NCBI GenBank assembly: GCA_020205615.1
Contig: CM035160.1
Coordinates: 2,722,937-2,786,936 of the forward strand
Reading direction: 5' to 3'
Length of the DNA: 64,000 nucleotides
Origin: Panax quinquefolius
Lineage: Eukaryota > Streptophyta > Magnoliopsida > Apiales > Araliaceae
This document shows positions 1 through 12,255 of this stretch, piece after piece. The notes under the pieces were generated by a model. That model ran no database searches. It was given only the letters and a program-made list of their open reading frames with translations, and was not told the DNA's origin. The position numbers were made by a program, and so were the translations under genes. Every line of letters begins with the position of its first letter. The stretch's first letter is position 1.

Positions 1-953
1 TTATGACTAAGATAATATACAACAAATTATCGTTAGTCTTCAACAGGAAAAATCTAATAGAATACAATAGATACAACAAATTTTAAATCAATATTCGCAA
101 TGAAATAATAATTCATTAGAAGAGTTAAGTAGAGAATGCAAACTACTATCTTCATGTATGAATTTAAAATTCATCGTCTCATCTTTTATCCCCTGTGACA
201 TCAATCGATATATATCTCGAAATCAAATATTCATCTTTGCACTACAGGCCAAAGATATTCATCAGTTGGTCATGTTCATCTAAACACCTGTTCATCTTTG
301 CACTACAGGCCAAAGATATTCTTCAAAAATCATTCATCTTTGCACTATGTGCCAAAGATATTCCATAATATCATCATTTAAGATGAAGATGATGAAAAAT
401 ATTTTAAAAAAACGAATCCGGTGAAACAAAATGACAAGGATTAAGGATTAAGGATTAAGTACTTTGTTTTATCCACCTCCAAAAAAATACCTCAAAAATA
501 ATCATAGTGGTGTAAAATTCAAGAATGATCAAAACATGGATACAATCAAAGCTAGTATCCGAATAGATATTTTGGACGAAAAGGAAAAATTTTCATTTTT
601 TCGATTTGAATAGTCCGCAATGATACTGAATGAATAAGGTCGATATCGTGAATAAGGTCAGTATACGTGAATAGTAACTCTCGACACCAAAAGTTCCAAA
701 TTTGATAAAACTTCAGATCAATATTTCAAAGATAATGATATTGAAGAAATAATATCATTCTGAAACAAAATAATATCCCTTACCTCGAAAGATCAAGATT
801 TTACAAATTAAAAACAGGATATAAAGCTATGACTTGGACTTGACCGAGTATAGCAATACTCAAAGTATACTCAAAATACTCACAAGAATACGCTCGATAA
901 TATAGAGAGAAAACTTCAGGTTTCGGTGTGATTTTCAATTCTAACCCAAGACC

Positions 954-961
954 TATTTATA
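954..961 (-). promoter_or_regulatory. TATA box of a family A LTR
   Basis: On the minus strand this reads TATAAATA within CCTATAAATAGG. The same site recurs at the same LTR position at 8353-8360 and 23995-24002 (minus), and as TATATAAA at 61513-61520 (plus). It would place transcription start about 30 bp downstream, in a segment reading GAATTGAAAAT, leaving roughly 1 kb of R-U5. Initiation itself is inferred. Confidence 0.6.
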
Positions 962-2091
962 GGAAAATCTTTAACACAAAAGCAGTAAAATTTAATAAAT
1001 TAATAATATTATTTTTCAAATTTCCTACGCCCACTAATTTGGTCCAAGACATCAGCCACCATGTGACAAAACATTAAAAACGTTTTTCTTAATTTAAATA
1101 ATTAAAACTTCCAAAAATCAATTATTTTGAGACTTTGAACTTCAATAATTCACAATAAATAGCCCTTTTATCAAAAAATTTGAATCTCGCAATTTTTATA
1201 GGAAATTCAATTCTCTACAACTTTGAGAAGAAAGTTTTTCCAAATTCCAAATGTAAATTGTTGAAATCCACAAACAAAGCGATTTTACTAATTTATAATC
1301 AATTTTCGGTCAATAAATGGGGTCCATTGACATATTTAACATGTTTTAAACATTTATTGCAACAAAAATACTCCTCCTCCTCGTATACTCATATATCCCA
1401 CATTCGTTGTAAAAATATCACCATTATTATATTATTAAAATATAATAATATATTTAAATGAATTATTTTATCGAGAAAAAGATAAAATTTCAATTTTCAA
1501 CAATTGTCACATTAAAAATTTTCTCCATCTATACCCACATAAAATCAATATTTTTCTCATCATATGAATCAATAATTAATTATTCACAAATAATATTACT
1601 GTAATCACAATATCGATAACCAGTAGGTTCAGGAAAGAGGGCTTTCAATAAGAATTTCTCCTATCTTGTGGCGCAATTAGGTGACCAAACCTCGCCCTTA
1701 GATAGAACTTTCTAGACATTGCCAATAATGTTATCTAATAATATTATTCGGATAATATGAATTATTGCCCGATAATGAAAAATATTGTGTAATGACAATT
1801 ATGAAACAACAAAGAATATAAAATATCAACGCAAAGACAATTATTAAATCAATAAAAATCTTTGAATAAGTAATTATCGTAACCATTATTGAGTAGTGCC
1901 TTCTTCTTACGTAAGAATCAATAATTGGTGCAATACGCAGGTGTCTTCTTGTGTTTTAACCACCGAGTATTTTAACAAAGATTATGAAGAATAACTACGC
2001 CTGTTATTTTTAAACAACTTATATTTGTCGTTTTTTTCATCCAATCGCTTTCCATTATGGGGCCCACACATGGTCTGCTTGTCAGCATCAC

Positions 2092-2141
2092 GAATATTCC
2101 CGAACTGCATTTACGAATATTCCACGACCAAACGAATATTC
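2092..2141 (-). promoter_or_regulatory. Cluster of GAATATTC palindromes (heat-shock-element-like) in LTR U3
   Basis: Three exact GAATATTC sites lie at 2092-2099, 2115-2122 and 2134-2141, followed by a near copy at about 2154. Each matches the nGAAnnTTCn core of plant heat-shock elements. They lie about 150-200 bp inside the LTR from the TGTAAGACCCC end, in U3. Equivalent clusters are at 17755-17801 (family A) and 11293-11319 (family B). Factor binding is inferred. Confidence 0.4.
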
Positions 2142-2319
2142 CCAAACAACAATGAATATTTTATAACCACTTGCTTATTTTGAAATATTTGCGTATTTTA
2201 CCCCTAACTATCCACATTAATCAAATCAACCCTTACTATTTCAAAATAATAAATAGAAAATTAAATTTCATTAATAATAAGTTGGGGTCTTACTGACCTC
2301 ACCTCTTATGAAATTTCGT

Positions 2320-5300
2320 CCTCGAAATTGACGTGACGTACACAGTGTTTGAAAAGGTGAGGATACCTCGCTTTCATTTAGTTTCCAATTCCCGGGTCAT
2401 TTCCTCTATATAGCATGATTCCTCCACAAAACTTTAACTTGTGGTATGACCTTTCTTGGCGTGGGACATGCTCCTTCCTATCCAAGATCTTGACAGTACT
2501 CTCCTCATACGTTAAGTCTTGGCTATCTCGTCCGGTTTCTAACTCTATAACGTGATTCGGGTCTTTCACATATTTACTGAAGTATGATGATATGTGAAAC
2601 ACATTATGAATACGAGACATACTCGGAGGTAACGCGAGTCTATATAGCTACATTTCCTACTCGGTCAAGAATTTGAAATGGACCAATAAATCGTGGATTG
2701 AGCTTTCCTCTCTTCCCAAATCTTGTAACTCCCTTCCATGGAGCAACTCATGACAATACATGATCCCCTACACTAAATTCCACGTCCTTTCGATGAAGAT
2801 CCGCATAACTCTTTTGTCGATCTTGTGCCGTTTATATATGTTGTCGAATCATTTGGATCTTTTCCGTAGTCATACGTACCAACTCGGGTCCCAACAAAGT
2901 TGCTTCACCCACCTCGTCCCAACATCTTTGGAGAGCGACACTTTCGTCCATATAATGCTTCAAATGGAGCCACACCTATACTTGCCTGATAACTGTTGTT
3001 GTAGGAGAATTCCACCAATGGTAAATACTTATCCCAAATGCCCTTGAAGTCTAGGACACAGAGTCTTAATAAATCTTCAAGAGTTTGAATAGTCCTTCGA
3101 TTGTCTCGTCTGTTTGAGGATGGTATGCCGAATCGAATCGTAAACTGTGCCCATAGCTTTTTTTGCAAGCTAACCCAAAATCTTGAAGTGAATCTTGGGT
3201 CACGATCCGAAACTATGGATACAGCATGCCATGCAACCTCACAATCTCATTCACGTACATACTAAAGAAGACGTTCAAGGAATAAGTCTCCGTATCGGCA
3301 AAAAATGAGCGAGACTTGGTTAATCTATCAACAATAACCCAAATAGCATTGATGCCTTGAGAAACCGTAGGAAGACCAGAAACGAAATCCATGGTAATGT
3401 GTTCCCACTTCCATTTCGGAATCTCAAGTGGTTGCAATGGACCCTTAGGTACTAGATGCTCGCTTTACTTTACGTTGGCAAGTTAAACACATCGAGATAA
3501 ACTTTGCAATCTCTCTCTTCATATTGTTCCACCAAAATGTATGTCAAGATCACGATACATTTTAGTACTTCCAGGATGGATTGCAAATGGTGTATTGTGT
3601 GCCTCCATCATAATCTTGTACTTCAAATCGTAGTCGTTAGGAACACAAAGTTCAGAGTGGACTCAAGTATTCCTTCTTCATCAATTCTCGCTTAGGAATA
3701 GCTCCTTCTTGTACTTTCTTCTTCATTCATACGCATCATTCCGGGCCGGTGGCGAAAGCAACCTTAACTTTTTCTATTAAAGTTGGCTCTGTCGTATATT
3801 TGACATCATCGCACTCATTCCCGCGATATGATCTTCTACTCAACGTCATACTACCACGTTCGCTTTCCGGGATGGTATTGAATAGTGTGGTCGTAGTCTT
3901 TCAATAGCTCGAGCCAACGTGCCGCCGCCAGATATTGAGTTCTTTTTGAGTGAAGAAATATTTAAGGCTTTTATGGTGCGAATATATCTCCACTTTCTCC
4001 CCATATAGATAGTGCCTCCATATCTTTAAGCTTAAAACGACTGGGCCGCTAACTCTAGATCATGAGTAGTAGGATAATTCCTCTCATACTCTTTTAAGTT
4101 GTCGCATGAGGCATAGGCTATGACTTTCCCACGCGTTGCATGAGAACACATCCTAACCCCTTTGCACGAAGCATCGTCAGAGATAACAAATCCATCAGAA
4201 CCGGATGGTATTGTTAGAAGCAGTCTTAGAAATAAGTCTCCTCTTAAGCTCTTGGAAACTCTTCTCGCATTTTTCGCTCCAAACGAATTTTGTATCCTTC
4301 CGAAGTTATTTGAGTTAATGGAGTAGCGATTCGAGAAAACCCTTCCACGAATCTCCGATAATAACCAATTAGACCTAGAAAGCTACGTACTTGATCCACC
4401 GACTTGGTTGCTCCCAACTTTGTATTGCTTCAATCTTGGTAGGGTCCACGGATACTCCATGTTTTGTTACTGATTGCGTGCCCGTAAATGCTACTTCCTC
4501 AAGCCGAACTCGCATTTCTTCAATTTGGCATATAGTTTGTTTTCACGAAGCCTTTGGAGTACCAAACTTCAAATGGTGCTCATGATCTTCACGACTTTTG
4601 AAATATATGAGGATGTCATCAATAAAAACAACAACGAACTGATCCAAATATTCCTTGAATACTCGGTTCATCATATCCATAAAAGCCGCATGAGCATTAG
4701 TTAGTCCAAGAAAGACATGACTAAGAATTCATAATGCCCATACCGAGTTACGAAGGCGTCTTTGGAATATCCTCGATTCTAATCTTCATTTGATTATATC
4801 CGAGCGAAGATCGATTTTGAAAAGAATTGTGCCCTCAAGAATTGGTCAAACAAGTCATCAATACGAGGTAGAGGATACCTATTCTTGATGGTGACATGGT
4901 TCAATTCCGATAGTCAATCTTAAAGTCGCATACTCCCGTCTTTCTTCTTTACGAATAAAACAGGAGCACCCCGAGGAGATGTACTAGACGAATGAAACCG
5001 ATGTCCAACAATTCTCTGTAGTTGGACCTTTAACTCCTGAAGTTCAATAGAGCCATTCGATATGGGGTTTTAGAAATGGGCTTTGTACCAGTTCAAGATC
5101 AATAAAGAATTCAACTTCACGTTACGGGGGTAATCGGGAAGTTCTTGAAATACGTCGGGAAAGTCAATAACAATAGGAATATTATTCAAATTTGACGTGT
5201 CTTTATTCAAATCCATAACATGAGCTAAGAAAGCTTGACATCCGTTTTTCAATAAAGCGAATAGCTTTATGATTAGATATAGCGATGATTGATTTTAATG

Positions 5301-6894
5301 GTTTAGTTGCTTGAATTGCATAACACGGGTTGGTTAGGAATATAAAACTAACAACCTTACGAAAATAATCAATTTTGGCATGATGAGTAGTTAACCAATC
5401 AATCCCTAAAATCACATCAAAAGCAAGTATCTTTAAAGAGATAAGGTCAACGGGTAAAGGTGATGGTGCCAACTTGAATCAAACAAGATTTATAAGCAGT
5501 GGATGTGATGAAAGTTTCTCCTAATGGAGTTTCCACAGATAGGTCAAAGTCTAATTTCTCCGAGTCAAGTTTAAGCGTTGAGCACATGCGCAGAGAGATA
5601 AATGAATGGGTAGACCAGGGTATCAAGTAAGGTATAAACTTCGCAAGAATTTATAAATAGCTTACCCGTGATCACCTCGTTTGGGTTCTCGCATTATGAC
5701 CCGATCACAACAAACGCTTCTTCCCGAAATCGTTGACTTTGACTTTTTTCGGGATGATCTTTTCGAGTCACCGTCCCTCATTGAACTAGGTTTTATTCTG
5801 CATAATCTGAAGCGATATGTCCTTCCTTTCCACAATTATAGCATACCTTGAACTGTTGTGGGCGGTTTGATCGATATGTCCCTCTTTTCGCATTTGTAGA
5901 TATGACCGGTGGTCGTTCTCCTCCCTTAGAACCGATTCACTGCAACGCGTCGTCTTCACACGGTCGTTGTTAAATCTCCTATTTTTAAAATCTCCTCCCG
6001 ACTTCGCTTCTTTTATTTTCATGGCCATGATTACCACCGAGTGGTTACCATTTTTTGTCCGTCTGTGCTTTTCTCCATTTGGTTATCATTCTACTCTATC
6101 GATCGCTATCTCCGTACGATCCTGGTTATGGTCCCTCGGTTGAACATACTCATTATCTCGCTCTAACAATTGAGCCACAAGTAACAACATCCGAATAGAG
6201 AGAAAATTTATGAGAAATGAGATATTGTCGTATCTTGGGGTTTCAAACCTCTCAAAAACATCCGCATCATCGTTCCTCATTCTCCACCAAATGAGGTGCA
6301 AACACGGATAACCTCGCAAACTTTGCCTCATCTTTGAGACACCGTATGTTGTTTTGTTCAAATCGATGAACTCCACTTCCTTCATACGACGAACACTTTC
6401 GGGAAAGTATTTGTCATTAAATAATTTCGAAATGTCTCCCCGAGACATGTTGAGTCTTGTTGGATGGGTACACTTCACGCAGACTCCCGCTTTTGTAGTC
6501 TCGCCTCGCCACGGAACATAAAGGTGGCGAATGGAACCTTCGTTTCTCCGTGCATCCCAAGACATCGAATATCTTGGTAATTTGCTTGACCCATGTTTCC
6601 GCCATGATCGGATCCGGCTTTCCTTAAATTCTAGTGGTCCTGACTCTTTGAAGCGCTTGGTTGTGACAACCCGTGAATTGCTATCATTTCCTCCTCAGTA
6701 TTTTGAACACGAGTCTCCTAAATGCGATTTTTGCATGAAGCGCAAAAGCTTCTAAACATCCCTCGTTCATCATCCGCTTCATTGGTGTTGTTCACGGAGA
6801 GGAACATTGCCCGACTGTGCCACGTTCTCTCCTCGTTGGTGAGTCTGAGCGTCTCCACGGTCTCATTTCCATTGTTAATATTCTCGGTCGACAT
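2320..6894 (-). pseudogene. gag-pol polyprotein remnant, copy A1
   Basis: The reading starts at ATG 6892-6894 (MSTENINNGN, the same start as the other copies). Gag runs to about 5770 and ends with a CCHC zinc knuckle (CYNCGKEG, near 5820-5850, read in a shifted frame). The protease/linker region with FDVILGIDWLTTHH lies at about 5390-5440. RT with [15 protein letters not shown] and a [12 protein letters not shown] motif is at about 4880-4600, followed by RNase H to about 3800. Integrase spans about 3540-2880, with the first catalytic Asp in MDFVSGLP and the late motif [12 protein letters not shown]. The GPY/F region and a chromodomain-like tail (VKVLWRNHA) end near 2330. Many single-base frameshifts and stops prevent one continuous frame. 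Some may be assembly errors, since A2 and the plus-strand copy break at different places. Confidence 0.88.
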
Positions 6895-7063
6895 TCTCAA
6901 ATACTGTCATAAAACAAGGGTTAATTAAGGAAATCAATATATCACATTATATCCCTATATACTGACCAACTAACAAATAAGCTTAGGTAGGACACACTAG
7001 CGAAGGATTTACTCGTCTCTCCCCTCCTAGTTCTATTCCCCGATCTCCGCTTGGAGATCATAT

Positions 7064-7080
7064 CCCTAAGCTCGATACCA
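7064..7080 (-). other. Primer binding site of copy A1
   Basis: On the minus strand this reads TGGTATCGAGCTTAGGG, three bases inside the LTR end. It resembles the complement of the plant initiator tRNA-Met 3' end (TGGTATCAGAGC) with one A missing. The same sequence or a near copy follows each family A LTR (22718-22734, 55413-55429, 62810-62826). Confidence 0.7.
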
Positions 7081-7083
7081 AGT

Positions 7084-9015
7084 TGTGACGCCCCCAAAAT
7101 AGGTATACATCACCCATTACGAGTTGTCAATACGTGAGTGCGAAACAACTACAACTTTATTATTACAACAATAAAACTATGAGTTTGAATACAAATATAA
7201 TCTTCTAGATAATATCCAAACTCAAATAAATCCTCATCACATTTATTGATACATTATTTTACAAAATGGTGAGGACTACTAAACAACTCTCTCTAAAACT
7301 TTCATTCCATACCCCACTCGTACTCGCTTATATTCTCGCCTCCCGAGAAGAAAAATGGAACAAAAAGGAAAAGGGTGAGCTCAACTAGCCCGATAAAGAA
7401 TATTATGACTAAGATAATATACAACAAATTATCGTTAGTCTTCAACGAGGAAAAATCTAATAGAATACAATAGGCAACAAATTTTAAATCAATATTCGCA
7501 ATTGAAATAATAATTCATTAGAAGAGTTAAGTAGAGAATGCAAACTACTATCTTACATGTATGAATTTAAAAATTCATCGTCTCATCTTTTATCCCCGTG
7601 ATATCAATCAATATATATCACGAAATCAAATATTCATCTTGCACCACTGGGCCAAAGATATTCATCGATTAGTCATGTTCATCTAAACACTGTTCATCTT
7701 TGCACTATTCTGCCAAAGATATTCTTCTTAAAAATCATTCATCTTTGCACTCTGAGGCCAAAGATATTCCATAATATCATCATTTAAGATAGAAGATGAT
7801 GAAAATATTTTTAAAAAAGCGAATCCGGTGAAACAAAATGACAAGGATTAAGGATTAAGGATTCAGTACTTTTGTTTTATCCACTCAAAAATACCTCAAA
7901 AATAATCATAGTGGTGTAAAATTCAAGAATGATCAAAACATGGATACAATCAAAGCTAGTATCGAGAATAGATATTTTAGACGAAAAGAAAATTTTTCAT
8001 TTTTCGATGAATAAGGTCGTACTGAATGAATAGTGTTGTATACGTGAATAAGACCAGTATCGTGAATAGTAAATCAGACACCAAAAGTTCCAAATTTGAT
8101 AAAAACTTCAGATCAATATTTCAAAGATAATGATATTGAAGAAATAATATCATTCTGAAACAAAATAATATCCCTTACCTCGAAAGATCGATCTTCTAAA
8201 TGAAACACAGGATATAAGGCTATGACTTGGACTTGCAATCAGTATAGCAATACTCAAAGTATACTCAAAATACTCACAAGAATACGCTCGATAATATAGA
8301 GAGAGAAAACTTGAGTTTTTACGGTGTGATTTTCAATTCTAACCCAAGACCCTATTTATAGGAAAATCTTTAGAACACCAAAGTTAGAAAATTTAATAAA
8401 TTAATAATATTATTTTTTCAAATTTCCTCACGCCCCACTAATTTGGTCCAAGACATCAGCCACCATGTGACAAAACATTAAAAACGTTTTTCTTAATTTA
8501 AATAATTAAAACTTCCAAAAATCAATTATTTCGGAGCTTTGGAACTTCAATAATTCACAATAAATAGCCCTTTTATCAAAAAATTTGAATCTCGCATGAA
8601 TTTTTATAGGAAATTCAATTCTCTACAACTTTGCGAGAAGAAAGTTTTTCCAAATTCCAAGCGAAATTGGAATCAAATCCACAAGTCCAGACGATTTCTG
8701 GTGCCGTAATCAAATTTCGGTCGATAAATGGGGTCCATGAGACATGTTTAACATGTTTTAAACATTTATTGCAACAAAAATACTCCTCCTCTTATACTCA
8801 TATATCCCACATTCATTGTAAAAAATATCACCATTATTATATTATTAAAATATAATAATATATTTAAATGAATTATTTTATCGAAAAAGATAAAATTTCA
8901 ATTTTCAACAATTGTCACATTAAAAATTTTCTCCATCTATATCCACATAAAATCAATATTTTTCTCATCATATGAATCAATAATTAATTATTCACAAATA
9001 ATATTATAGAATCTT
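7084..9015 (-). repeat. Family A middle LTR, first part (5' LTR of A1 and 3' LTR of A2), interrupted
   Basis: It begins TGTGACGCCCCC, the reverse complement of the LTR 3' end, and follows the left LTR block for block until about 9010. There a family B LTR starts abruptly. The rest of this LTR resumes at 17272. The two parts add up to about 2.61 kb, one complete LTR. The minus-strand TATA box is at 8353-8360. This single LTR serves both as the upstream LTR of A1 and the downstream LTR of A2. Confidence 0.88.
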
Positions 9016-10077
9016 TGTGACGCCCCAAAATTAGGTATATGTCACCCATCTTGGGTCGCCACTTACATGGTACATAAATTCAAATACAACTTACTTAACC
9101 TAAGCGTAGGTGTACAATACGACATAAAGCGTGAGTTTGAATACAAATATTGTCTACTAGATATTATACAAACTCAAAAGGAGTCCTCATTACAACTATT
9201 ATCACCTTTATTTCACGAGAATAGTGAGGACTACTAATCTTATCCTACGGACCATTACTTCGTTCCCGGCTGCGTCAAATTTATGTTCTCATTTCAAGAA
9301 GAAAACGGTGAAAGAAAAAAGGTGAGCTCAACTAGCCCAAGAAGAAATATTATGACTAAGATAATGCGAATAAATTATCATTAGCCTTCAATGATGTTAA
9401 ACCGATAAAATACAATAGACAACCGGTTTAAGCTGCGGTGAATAAGCGATCCATTAAAAGAGTCGAGTAGAGAATAAAGTCTACTATCTTTTAGGTTTTA
9501 AAAGGTTTTCATCAATTTTTATATTTGAGACTCGACAATAATAAACTACCACATCTAATCATCCACGTACCACGGTCGAGGATTTTCATCAAATTATCAA
9601 TGGTGCGATTGATTATCTTAGAATCACCCACGGTCATAATCATACCAAAAACTATCCATCAACTGCATTACAGAATTTGAGGACTTTTGTCACATCATTT
9701 ATATCAAGTCATGATTATACCGAATGATCCTGGTCATAATCATACTAAGTTCATCTATGCACGTAAGCCAAAGATAACATAATATAACATGAGGATGATG
9801 ACAATGACATAGTAATTCAATAAAACAAGTTCAAGAATTATTTAATCCATGAATTATTAACGTCCAAATTGTCAACATGATCTTTGTTTCAGTAGAGTAA
9901 AATTCAATAATGATCGGAAGAATATTTCCATGAAAAGATCTTTGGATGAAACGCTTGAATATCGAGGATATTCTACTAATTTCATGGAGTATAGAAGTCA
10001 AAGTTTTAAACAATTTGGGTATAATAAAGAATGGAATAACAAAAGAAATCACCATGCATGCGGTACTGCCATGAGAG

Positions 10078-10500
10078 CGAGTTATTCCAAGCGAGAATAA
10101 TAATACGGAACCGGTCGGTCGGTGAAATTCACACCAAGCGGGATGTTCCAACAGAATAATAAAGATGGAACCGGATCGGTGTAAAACACATGCGATAGGA
10201 TATTCAAGCGAGAATGATAAAGAGCGGAACCGGTCCGGTGTAAAAACACTGACAGGATGTTCCAAGCAGAATAATAAAAAGCGGAACCGTGTCGGTGTAA
10301 AAACACAGCACGGATGTTCCAGCGAGAATAATAGAAGAATGTCACCAAGTATAGGGTAATCACAGCGTATACGAGTTATTCCAATGAGAATAATAAGCAA
10401 TGGAATAACATAAGGATTTCACCAAGTATAGGGTATGCAGCGTATCACAAAGTTATGTATAGGGTATGCCACTTTTACAAAGTTATTCAATGAATAATAA
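10078..10500 (-). repeat. Tandem ~58-bp repeats inside family B LTR
   Basis: Units share a core like TTCCAACGAGAATAATAAAG followed by GGAACCGG and GTGTAAAACACA. About five close units (10078-10340) are followed by two or three diverged ones built around CACCAAGTATAGGGTA. Equivalent arrays are at about 15905-16330, 46770-47220 and, on the other strand, 51455-51905. Variation between units concentrates at the CCGG-like positions. Confidence 0.75.
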
Positions 10501-11292
10501 TGAATGGAATAATGAAGTTCTCTTCGTGAAGAAGAAAGAATAACACCCACTTACAGGTACAACAAATAATATTCCCTACTAGTAAAAGACACCTTTGGAT
10601 ATCAAAAGTAGTGAAATGCGTACCGTAATACTCTTCTTCTTTCTCTCTATGGATTTTCTCTCTATAGCTTCTCTCTATAATTTCTCTCTCAGAGTTTGGT
10701 GAATTCGTAAGAAAATAATGAAGGAATGAGCTTACATTTATAGGAAAATAGAATGCATAGTAATTAATCCATGAGCGGTCAGATTGATTTACTTTAATCG
10801 ACGGTCCATATTTAAAGAAAAATCTTTTACATAAAATATAATATATTCTATTTATATAAAAACATTTTACTATGCAAACACTTTTATGCAATACTATGCA
10901 AAAATCTTATGCAACACTATGCATAATAAAATATAATATATTCTATTTATAGAATAACTTTAATAAAGTATTCTATTTTATATAAAAGATGTTTACATTT
11001 TATTACGTTAATAATCTGAATAAAACAAAAGCGTCATTATCATTATAATAATTCATATTATTAATAAACAATAATGGAATCAAATGGTGACTTCTCACAT
11101 AAGCATCGATAATCAATACTGGTGTGCTTCTTATGCAACCACACATTATTCTTGTACTTTTACTACTGGAGTAGTTCAACAAAGTAACCACAGTAAAACT
11201 TCCGTAGTTATTTCAATAAAATATTTTTGTCGTTTTCTCAATCCGGCAATAATAATTACATTGTGAGGTCCACCAATGATTGGTAGTTATAC

Positions 11293-11319
11293 GAATATTC
11301 CCGCTAAACAAGAATATTC
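11293..11319 (-). promoter_or_regulatory. Paired GAATATTC palindromes in family B U3
   Basis: Exact GAATATTC sites lie at 11293-11300 and 11312-11319, with a partial third GAATATA after them. They occupy the same position relative to the LTR start as the cluster in family A (2092-2141), which argues for conservation across the two families. A role as heat-shock elements is inferred from the nGAAnnTTCn core only. Confidence 0.35.
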
Positions 11320-11910
11320 CCAGACCAATCGAATATAATATAACCACTTGCATACTTTTGCAAAATTTATAAATACTACCCAAAACTATAATATTATCTC
11401 AAATTCACACCATAATATTAAAAATTATTTTGACAAAATTTAAATCTTTATTGATAAAATGGGGTCTCACAATCTCCCTCCTTATGGAATTTAAGCCCTC
11501 GAAATTAGGGTGCGATACACAGTATGATAAAGAGATGAGGATACCTTGAATACCTTTATCGTTTAAAAATATTAAATTCATCTTTGAAATCGCCAAAGCT
11601 ATTCATTAACAATTCATCTTTGCACTAAAGGCCAAAGATATGCAATCAAAACCAATAATCTTTGACGCAGCGACTTAATAGTATCACGACCACGAATTAT
11701 CCATGCACTTCGCGGCAAGGATATTCGTGTTTTCAATCTGATCGTGATTATACCGAATAATCCTTGGTCATAATCATACCAAGTCTATCAATGCACTACT
11801 GACCAAAGATGACTTTTACCACATCCAGAATTAATATTTCATTCTTTGAGACTCATTTCGATAATTAATCCATATCATCGAATCATCCACGCACTACGTG
11901 CCGAGGATAT

Positions 11911-12255
11911 TCATTAGTATCACGACCATAAATTATCCATACCGACTACTGACCAAAGATAATTGTGTATTCATTAGTATCACGACCATAAATTATCCGA
12001 GCACTACTACCAAAGATAATTGTGTATTCATTAGTATCACGACCACAAATTATCCATGCACTACTGACCAAAGATAATCGTGTATTCATTAGTATCACGA
12101 CCACAAATTATCCATGCACTACTGCCAAAGATAATCGTGTATTCATTAGTATCACGACACAAATTATCCATGACTACTACTAAAGATAAGCTGTGTATTC
12201 ATTAGTATCACGACCACAATTATCCATGCACTACTACCAAAGATAATCGTGTATT
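11911..12255. repeat. Tandem ~58-bp array in family B internal region
   Basis: Six head-to-tail units of 56-60 bp. Each runs ATTCATTAGTATCACGACC, then AAATTATCCATGCACTAC, then CCAAAGATAATCGTGT. The core GCACTAC..CCAAAGATA is the same as the short repeats in family A LTRs (229-372). A shorter array of four to five units is in the other B element at about 48851-49082. The array lies next to the PPT side of the internal region and encodes no evident protein. Confidence 0.85.

Larger units (their letters stand above)
1..2293 (-). repeat. Family A LTR, left copy (3' LTR of a minus-strand element), cut by the window edge
   Basis: The base at 1 corresponds to about base 318 of the other family A LTRs, so about 320 bp lie outside the window. 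The piece ends in GTTGGGGTCTTAC, the reverse complement of the plus-strand LTR start TGTAAGACCCC. It is directly followed by the reverse complement of a polypurine tract. It shares block order with 7084-9015 plus 17272-17954, 22738-25321 and 60172-62783: short repeats around CCAAAGATATTC at 229-372, a TATA box on the minus strand at 954-961, and GAATATTC palindromes at 2092-2141. The full-length LTR is about 2.6 kb, long for Ty3/Gypsy but usual for the Tekay/Del group. No gene is seen inside; short open frames here are chance. Confidence 0.9.
2294..7083 (-). mobile_element. Internal region of Ty3/Gypsy (Tekay-type) retrotransposon, copy A1
   Basis: The region lies between the family A LTRs at 1-2293 and 7084 onward. 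Read on the minus strand, it starts with a primer binding site next to the right LTR, then gag, protease, reverse transcriptase, RNase H, integrase and a degenerate chromodomain. It ends with a purine-rich tract (AAGAGGTGAGGTCA, reverse complement of about 2294-2307) before the left LTR. This PBS-gag-PR-RT-RH-IN-PPT order is the Ty3/Gypsy order. Its length of 4.79 kb matches copy A2 (4.78 kb) and the plus-strand copy (4.76 kb), so no large piece is missing. Confidence 0.9.
9016..11471 (-). repeat. Family B left LTR (3' LTR)
   Basis: Its ends are TGTGACGCCCC at 9016 and GGGGTCTCACA at 11471, directly followed by the reverse complement of a PPT (ATAAGGAGGGAGAT, 11472-11485). It matches 14835-17271 closely along its length, with small differences mostly near CG or CCGG-like positions. 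It contains a tandem array of about 58-bp units at 10078-10500, a CT-rich run of TTCTCTCTATA near 10640-10690, and heat-shock-like GAATATTC palindromes at 11293-11300 and 11312-11319. No coding gene is supported; the longer open frames between 9831 and 10891 come from the repeats. Confidence 0.88.

Noticed and set aside
9831..10891. Long minus-strand open frames of 93-189 codons
   Set aside because: They lie in a family B LTR and are made by the 58-bp repeats; copies in the other B LTRs keep the repeats but not the frames.
11911..12255. Regularly spaced repeats that could suggest a CRISPR-like array
   Set aside because: The units are plain head-to-tail tandem repeats without unique spacers, inside a plant retrotransposon.
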